Positions 38,001 through 47,000 of a stretch of DNA of 64,000 nt are shown here, in pieces. The DNA is from Liolophura sinensis. Lineage: Eukaryota > Mollusca > Polyplacophora > Chitonida > Chitonidae. The position numbers were made by a program, and so were the translations under genes. The stretch covers positions 26,970,732 through 27,034,731 of the forward strand of contig NC_088304.1 in the NCBI RefSeq assembly GCF_032854445.1, given 5' to 3'. Every line of letters starts with the position of its first letter. Position 1 is the stretch's first letter. A model generated the notes under the pieces. That model searched no databases. It saw only the letters and a list, made by a program, of their open reading frames with translations, and was not told where the DNA came from.

Positions 38001-41000
38001 CATATAAATATATTCCTGTCTTAATAATAAAACATTGACAGGATTTTTGTGTTACTTCGAAATTCATTCGGCATCTGCATGGCAAAAACCACAGTCGATG
38101 GGTTTTTAATAATTATTCATGTGTACTTACAGGTAAAAAAAAACTTTTGTGTGAACCGTGATTTTGGCTACTCTTTAAGACCAGTGCATTTGAATATAAT
38201 GAATAAAAGTAGAGCATGCAAGCGTATTTATGGTATATTAAGTCTCAGTTGAAACTTACTGATCATACTTCTTTTGATCCGGTTTAAAAAGAAAAAAAAA
38301 CTAATCAGTTCTGTCATTCAGCACTAATAAAGATCTGCGTAATTTTAGTTAGTGGGCTGTGATGTTTTGGTCACACGTTTTATAGCTGCACGCTTTTTTT
38401 TTTTATTAAATGCACACTTTTGCACAGGTTGGCTTTTATTTTCAGGACCCGTCTATAACCCACCACAACGTCCGCAGTCCACACGAGCACCAGGTATGCA
38501 CAGTGCACCTCGGCTATAAACAAGCTTTGTTTTTGTTTCGATGTCATATTATCAAAGCAAAATCACAATACTAGAGTAGATCAAATAGCATATTTTGTTA
38601 TATACAGTAACAATAGCTATGGTGATACCATATGCAACTATGATTGATTGCATTCCAGCTAAACAACCAGGAATTGCTGTGAACAGCGGCTGATTCGTGA
38701 ACATGTACATATTGGTGTTGTCACTGCAGAAGTTGAGATGCACGCTTTTCACAATTGTTCGGCTTAAAATGCAACCCTTAGCACACCTTGCTTTTGTTTT
38801 CAGCACCCGTCCCTAACCCACCATCACGTCCGCTCCCCACACCAGCACCAGGTATGCACAAAATTGAACTACACAAGTTTTGATTTCTGTATTTATATAT
38901 TATTTAAGGTATTGAAATTTAAACCACATGAGATGTGTTAGTATACAGGTTCGTGTGTTACACACGAGTAACAACAAGTGTTCTCATATCTTATACAACT
39001 TAAACCAGCTACTGCAATGCACAGGTCAAGACAATGGTCATCACAATGGTTGAATTGTTCACGGGAGCACCATGTTAAAGTCCAAGCTGGGTCAGTGTTA
39101 AGATTTTAAATTGGAGGAGTTTGAACTTCTGCACTTTGAGCTCATTAGAAGGTAACGCAAAATACAAGAAAATTTAGTGGCCTAGCATGTAGTCCTATGG
39201 TCTGTTTCTTTTAGCAAGTCGCCTGTATTCAGCTGTCTGTAAAATCAGTCATATTCTCTATCAAAATTTGCCTTTCGTTAATGACTAACGCTAATTTTGG
39301 TGGCTAGTATAACTGACTTTACAGACAGCTGAATCTAGGCGACTGGCTAAAAAAATAGAGTGTAATTGGTGTGTTCGGTATAGCATTCCAGTGAGGCAGC
39401 ACTAAAGTTATGTTTTCAGTGAGCTTGGTCTGCTAGAAGGAGAGGCTGTGGTGATACCACAAGCCTTGTTAAAAAGTCAACCACATATACCCAGAGTCCT
39501 GTTTAGAAAATGCCGCGGTGTTGCTGTATTGTCTAAGGTTACCATATTCACGACTACAGACCTCTCAGCTTATGCTGTTTGGCAAAAGAGTGATCTAACT
39601 CTTGAGTAATCTAACATCATGGGTAAAAACCCTGCTGTTTATGTAATTATAGTTAGTATTGCTGGGTCCCCATGTGTTTAGATGCACCACGCTCCCCACA
39701 ACTACTTGGCTTTACGTGCACACTTTTGTACAACTGGGATTTTGTTTTCAGCACCCGTCTCTAACCCACCATCACGTCCTCTTCCCACACCAGCACCAGG
39801 TATGCACACATTTGCACTGTAAAAGTTTTGGTTTTGTCATTGATATCAACGTATTGATGACAATAGAAGAGTTTTCTGGTGTCTTATACAATTTGATGGA
39901 CGGTTACAGCAGTGTTGGTACCGGTACTTTTTTCGTTTTGAGCTCACTGGAAATGATCAGGCAAAGTACAGGTCGATACAGTGACTATATTGTGAGTGAG
40001 TGGGGCATCCTAGCAGGTTTATTCTGCATAGCATTCCAGTGAGGCAGCACTGTAGTTCTGTCGTCAGTGAGCTGGCACTGCTAGAAGGAGATGTTATAGT
40101 GATACGAATGCAATAAAATTGAGATAAAGTTTATACTGACGTTACATAAAGTTAAAGGAAACCTCTTTTTTTCACAGTTTTTCACAGTTTCCTTTATCAC
40201 AGCATTTGCTATGAAATGTTTTCTGTTGCTATATATAATCTAGTTTTATATTAACCTAGTCACGACTAAAGAACGACAAATAGGACAACCTTTGAAGTAA
40301 AATCCATTGTTTCTGTTCTATATGTCGGTAAGAAAATTCTCAGCCTGTTGACGTGACTTTAACAATGTGTCCACAACAGCAATCCCATAGCTATTTGCAT
40401 GTGAATATCACGCTCTGCACTCTCGTTTGCTTGTGATTTCAGTTCCCGGCCATCCCCGACCCCCACAGTATCCCCAACCCACCCGCATACCCGGTGAGAC
40501 CTCTTTCAATAATTCGCACATTATGTAGAGATTATAAAGCTTCAAATTTGTTTATTAAGTTTTAAGTGCTCAAAAATATTTATATACCTATACGAGAGGG
40601 AGATCCAGGGGTTAAACACACCACTCTCCACTAGTCTTCCATAGAAATGGAGAGGAAAACCAGCATCACTGCAATTGCATTGGTGAGAGGTTCCTTGGTT
40701 ATTGTGCTGCGCTAGCACTCTAACCAATAGGCCACGGATGTACCAAACACTTAAAATACTACAGCACAGAGAAGTTTACAAAGACCTATAATTGTTATTT
40801 TTGGAGAATGTGCCGGTTTGCATATAGTTAATATGTTTGTTGGGAAGCCTAGCCGTTGTTTAAATTATTTCCAGTTAGAGTATGAATATTATACTACAAA
40901 AACATACCGTGGTCTACATCTACTGTGGCCTCCCGATGGCAACGTTGTCATGTCATCTCCCAGAATTAACGAAATAAAACGCAAAATAATTAAAACTTTG

Positions 41001-44000
41001 AGAATTGTTGTAATAACAATATAAAAATTGTCTAGAACTAATTATGTCTAAGCCATGGGTGAAGAAAGAGTTTGCACATTTTTAAACCTTTAGATGAATT
41101 AACAGTTGAATTAAAACCAGCCACGTGTGACCATCTGCCAACTTCACACTGCCGTCTTTGTTAACGACGTAATGCGTCCGTCTACCTTCTCTTTCCAAAG
41201 GCGTTACCCCTACATCTAGGAGGCCTGGGTTCCCTAGCACTGGACTACCCCCAAGATTCACTACTCCACGACCCAGAAGAGGTACGGCTACAAAAATGCC
41301 TTTGTCACATACCGTAAATGACGTCCAATTTCGTCCATGACTTACGTGACTCATCTTGCTGTAAGAGAATGTAAGAGTTCTGTTGATCCCAGAAAGGTGT
41401 TTTGAGGTTTATGTTGAAGAATGATATCCAACTGGAGGAAAATGTAAGCATTAGCACTAAACATAGTTCTAGATCATTGATCGTGTTTTATGCTTTATCA
41501 TCACCGCTTTTAACGTGATCACTAAGCGGGATATATGTTGCTCACCATGATTATCCGGTTTGGTGGTTAGGACTGGTCCACGGCGCTGGTATAAACGGCT
41601 GCCTATCAGTGTTCTTTCACTAAGCCCGTATACACATTGAGCTCGCTCTGTGGGTAAAAATGTGCGTCTTACACGTGGACAAAAGTTTTCAAGAATTTCA
41701 ACTATCGGTATTTTAATCAGGGAACAAAGGTTTATATTACAGTTCAAATAGAAACAAAGTCAAAACTATTGTTAGCATAAAGTTATGACCTTTATACTAA
41801 TATCCGGGCTCAAATGGCCTCATTGTAGGTCCGTGTGATGACTGCAAGTTCCTGAACGGAATCGGCTACAATCCCCACGAATCGGTGTGCTCTTATTACT
41901 ACCAGTGTTTTGACAACAACGGCGTGCTTGTCCCCGTTCAGCGACGGTGTCCATTCGGGTTGTTCTGGGACCAAGGAGACTTGACCTGCAAGAACGCTGC
42001 GGCCGTGGACTGTGCTACAGGTGAGATGACGCCAAACACCGGAGCTTTAAACTCAGCGCAATCTGACCGTAGTGTTGTGTCGTAAGCGCTCGTGTATGCG
42101 AAATACAGACACGTCTTATGTGGAATTCAGTCAGTTGGACTTTAAAGTCGTAAGTTCATTGGCGACTAGGGCAAACTTCGTACGACCAGTTGAGATGAGC
42201 CTTCTGGCTTGTTTTCGATTGAATGTACCCTAATCATACAGAGGCGTTGACTGAAAAGACATCTCTGAATACAGCTCACATTTGACATTGTGTATTTCAC
42301 ACTACGATATTTTCCGAGATCATATTTCCACGTTGTCTATATCGAAGGATTGGTGTGATCGGATCACGAATTGATTTTACGTAGGAAACTTCAATGTATC
42401 AGTCGTAAGTCTAATTTGGATGTTATAAAACATTTCTTTGTTATAAGTTGAAAGTAAAGTCACTAGAATTTTAAAACCAGACAGAAACACCCTATAATTC
42501 GTAAAAAACAAAAAGCAACACCTACTGCACCAGTTATACAGGCAAGTGCTATAGTATTTCAGCTTTGTTCATTTCTTGATATTCTTAAACTATTTATATT
42601 GAGGCATTGGCCTGTAAGATTAGTCTCCCTTGTCCATGTTTTCACAACCGCTAGTTATCAATAGCGTGATTTCTTCATATTTACTCTGAAGCTCTATTAT
42701 TTAGTACTAACATGTATATATGGGTGCTGTCTCCGCTTCTTAGGTACCGTTGACAATAAGCGGTTGACTCCGCTCGTGTGGCCGTTTGCGACCTGTTCAG
42801 TGAACGCTCAACGTTCAGTGGAGATCACTTGTCTTCCTCCTATACGGTGTATATAACAATGCTTCACATGAGGAAAATTGGTCAGTAAGTTGCCATAGAC
42901 CGATGATTTTTACCTGGAACTTTGGATTGCTTCACCCATAATGCTGACCACCAACTTATATAAACAGACTGCAATAATCATTTCATTGTTAAACTCACCA
43001 ACTTACCATGTTCATTTGTATGTTTCTATTTCAATAATCGGCTTACAGATCCGTGTAAGCGTAGCCCTCGATCTTACGGGGCTCCCGAAAACTGCCGTGC
43101 GTATTGGCAGTGCCGCTGGGGCAGAACCGTCAGAGCACAGTGCTGTGCCTACTCCCACAGGTTTGATCGGACCAGGGGCTGTATCTATGACAACAGCTGT
43201 ACTGTGCCATGTCCCCCTAACCAGCCTCCACGACCAGGTAAGCCGAATTCAAGTCACTTTTTTATACGCCCATATTACGTGTCGTAGTATATTTCGGCGT
43301 TGTCCGTCTGTCAGTCTGCGGAAATTTTGGAGTAAACTCTGCATATCCAGTACCTAACTTTAACAGAGCTACTCTTTACCACCAGGACAGAATACGGTTG
43401 AAAACGAGTAACATAAATTTAAAATTGACAGTGCTAATTTAGCCTTGTAGACAATGTCAACATTGTATTTGAACAACTCATTCAACATTTAAAATTGCAC
43501 TATTACTAGCTATTTTCCTTCACAACCGCCAATTAAGTATGTCATTTTTGGATATTCACTCTGAAATGGACTATCCATGCGATAAGTTAGATTTCAGAAT
43601 TTGCTACTTAAACTGCGGTAGTACGTCAGGCGATTTGTGTGATACCCCTTCTAAGGTGTGCTGTAGGCCTAAATGCCATGCCCGTGTAGTCTCATATTTG
43701 TATTTTATAATTTACGAACACAAAGGTATGAATCACAAGATAATTAACGAATGAATCACAAATATAACTATCGGTTTAGACGAATCTGTCAAAATAAAAA
43801 CCAACCCAGTCATCGTGCAGTCTTTCTAGGTAACCGGCTCAACCAATAAACACATGGTCTCGTCGTTCCATTCCAGATGTTTGCAACAAACGGCCGTACC
43901 CTCAAGATCAGACTCAGTACTACGAGGACATAGGTCAAGGTCGAACTATCCTAAGACGTTGTGCCCCAGGGACCATCTTCGTGCCTGCTCCCACATGCCG

Positions 44001-47000
44001 CTGTGACAGAGGCACCGTTGTTCCCCCGATGCCATGGGGTACGTACATAGAGATACAATTTGAATTCGTCTAAGTATTTAGTACTGGACTTCTTGATGTT
44101 ATTTTTTCACATATGCTCAGTGATGCCTTACCTCAAAATTATGGTGTTCGTAATTACTTCAAAATTCTGGTATTAATAATTACGTAAAAATTGTTGTCTT
44201 GGTAATTACGTCAAAATTCTAGTATAGGTAATTACGTCAAAATTCTAGTATTGGTAGTTCTTTCAAATTAAATTCATAAGACTTTCCTTAAACTAGCCTG
44301 CTTTTCTTTCTCTTTTTTTCTGTGTTTTTTAAGTAAATGCCTTCAATAATCTGACACACTTTTTAAAACAAATGAATCTAGACAAGGAACAGGACCACTT
44401 TTTTCACAAAATTTCAATCGTAAATTTTCTCCTACAAAAATGACAATATGTAGATTATTTTGTCATAGATCTACAAGAGTTACTAAAACAAAACACAAAA
44501 AGGTGGCTTACGAAGTCCTTGTGAGATTGGTCACAAATGTCTATGTATCTTATCAATATTGTAACTGATGATCAATCATAAATACGCACAGAAATATTAG
44601 TGTAGAAGGAGCCTTATGTGTTGGTGCCTTTGCGAGAGTCTACCCCAGAAAGAATGCCCCCAAACGCCCTTGGCACCAAATGGTCATTTCCGGGAAACCA
44701 GTGGTACACAAAACTAATACGTTACCCATTTGGTAAATGAAACCCATTTTGCTATAAATATATTGGGTAAATAGATATTGTGAAATGAGAGTCTTGACCA
44801 ATTAAGGTTAATTAAAAATGTCCAAAACTATCTACCTTAAACTACCTTACTATTCCAGCAACTAAAAATTAATTCAACACCATTTCACTAATTTAAATTC
44901 TCCACAAGTTGATGTATAGCCCCTTCGCACCTTCCAACGACCTCCCGAAACGTCTTCCAGAGCCAGTTTGACGTACGCCTTTATATGTATCCTATACAGT
45001 GTATAGTACATAGTTAAATCTTCAAGAAAATGGTGTCACTTTTCAGAGCCTTAGCAGATGCAAATTTTGCGAATTTTTGCGAATTTTGACCACATGTGTC
45101 TTAAATTTTTATTAAGTACATTTTGATGGTGTTGATTGCATACCGGTATAATTTATGTGACAGTTGATGACCGTGTGTTTTATGTAATCAGTTGGATTTT
45201 ATTTGAGATGAAAACTTTGTAGGTGAGACCCGCCTTCGTTACATAAATGAAGAAGTAAATTAAAAACATCATATTTGCATTGGACATGGACATAAAACTA
45301 AAACTGTTTTTACAAAAATAACATTTCTTCCTCGCAGAATGCAAACCAGATCTGTACTTTCCCTTTGACAACGACCTGCTGGACAAAGCGGATGACAAGA
45401 CGCCGGCCTTTGCTGACCGTGTCACTATAGACCGTTCCCCCAGAAACGGAGCCGTAGGGGGTGGGGCAGCCAGGTTTAACGGTAATGCCAAGTTGCTCAT
45501 CTGGAAGTACGCCAACATGGAGTTCGGCTCCAAATTCGTGATACGTTTACGTTACAGGGCTTTACCGTCGTCCAATGCATCCTTGGAAGAGGGGATAATC
45601 ACGAACAGCGACTGTAGATTACCCTGCTCTGTGGCCATATCCTACGACAGACAAGACAACACAACGACGGCCAAAATCAGGACAGAAGGCACGGGCGTCG
45701 TGCGAAGTCTACTGGCACATGTAAGAACGCTATTCGTTAGAGTTAACACTCTCTGTCGAAATATTGAAAACGATTTCTGATAAGGATTACAATTCCTCTA
45801 TCCATAATCTTCAGAGTCATTTGTAAGAGAGTACATTATTTAACACCAGTATAAATAAATAAAAATATAAATAAATAAATAAATTACGAATTAAGTGTTA
45901 CAGATTGACTAACATTTTTAGTATCAATGCACAAACATAGGGCATTTAAATACTGTCATAACAAATAGAATATGAGAGAATACGTTTCGCGTTACAGAGT
46001 CCTGGTTGGAATGCTGTAGAATACAGATATGACGGGAACCGACTCACCTTCTCCCTCAATGGGAACTCCCAGAGCTTAGCAGCAACTGGTAAGTTGTTGT
46101 GTACAATAACAGTGCATCAGTCATACTTTGTTTGTTGTAGTAGTCAGTAAGACTGATAAAATGCACTTAGAAGACGTTTTTCGTTGACCATTCCATACCC
46201 CTCTACGGACAAAGTTTATTAAGCCATACTTGTGGGATTCTTTAGTATGGCGTAAAACACCAATCAAATAAATAAATCAATCAAACATACTGGTGGGAAC
46301 TACGCAGTATAACTTGGTGGAACTATTGTCTTCTAAAGTTAAGAACATTTTTTGAATAACAGGTCGTTTCATTTATGAAAGTTTTGAGTTACACACTCGG
46401 CCAATGTTTATCATATTTAAATATTTGTTGTGCACACAGTTTCATACATCATCTTTACTGCAATAAGTATGTTAGCGATGTACTGTAACAGTTTACGTCA
46501 CCAACCTCTATAGCTGAATGAGAAGAACGGGCTCGATTAAGTCATCAATAAACTAAACCTGACGTAGAACAAATTATGGTAATGGCCGCAGCTGACTGCA
46601 TCATCATTTTACCATACCTTTATAGCAGATAGGAAATGATGTATCCACCGCGGCTGTTCCCACACAAAATCAGACCGGCGTAATGGGAAAAGGCAAAAGT
46701 TCATAAGAATATGAGATACTAATGGAAAAATAAATTAATATAGAATAAACAAGAATATTGCCCTTTTATGTTAATTTCTAACAGTTTCAAAGACCCACGT
46801 GTGTGTTATCTTTTAATACAGGTAACATTGTCAAGGTGCCGGCCGCCTTGCAGATAGGAACTGGCTGCATGGGGTTTTCCCCTTTCACAGGTCTTATTGA
46901 CGAGGTAAGTCATAACGTATTACAATCTTATTACTCACAATGGATAAATTTTTGTGAAGAGGACATTGTCCTAAATGGGAAACTGAAATATACTCTTGCA

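Noticed and set aside
42743-42858. Possible extra exon after CTCCGCTTCTTAG with three cysteines
   Set aside because: The frame is open for 37 codons but no phase-1 donor of quality precedes the stop, and the cysteine spacing does not fit a chitin-binding module.
42941-43357. 138-codon frame overlapping the second chitin-binding exon
   Set aside because: The frame that gives the cysteine pattern of CBM14 is a different one and is fixed by phase from both neighbours. This one is a shadow.
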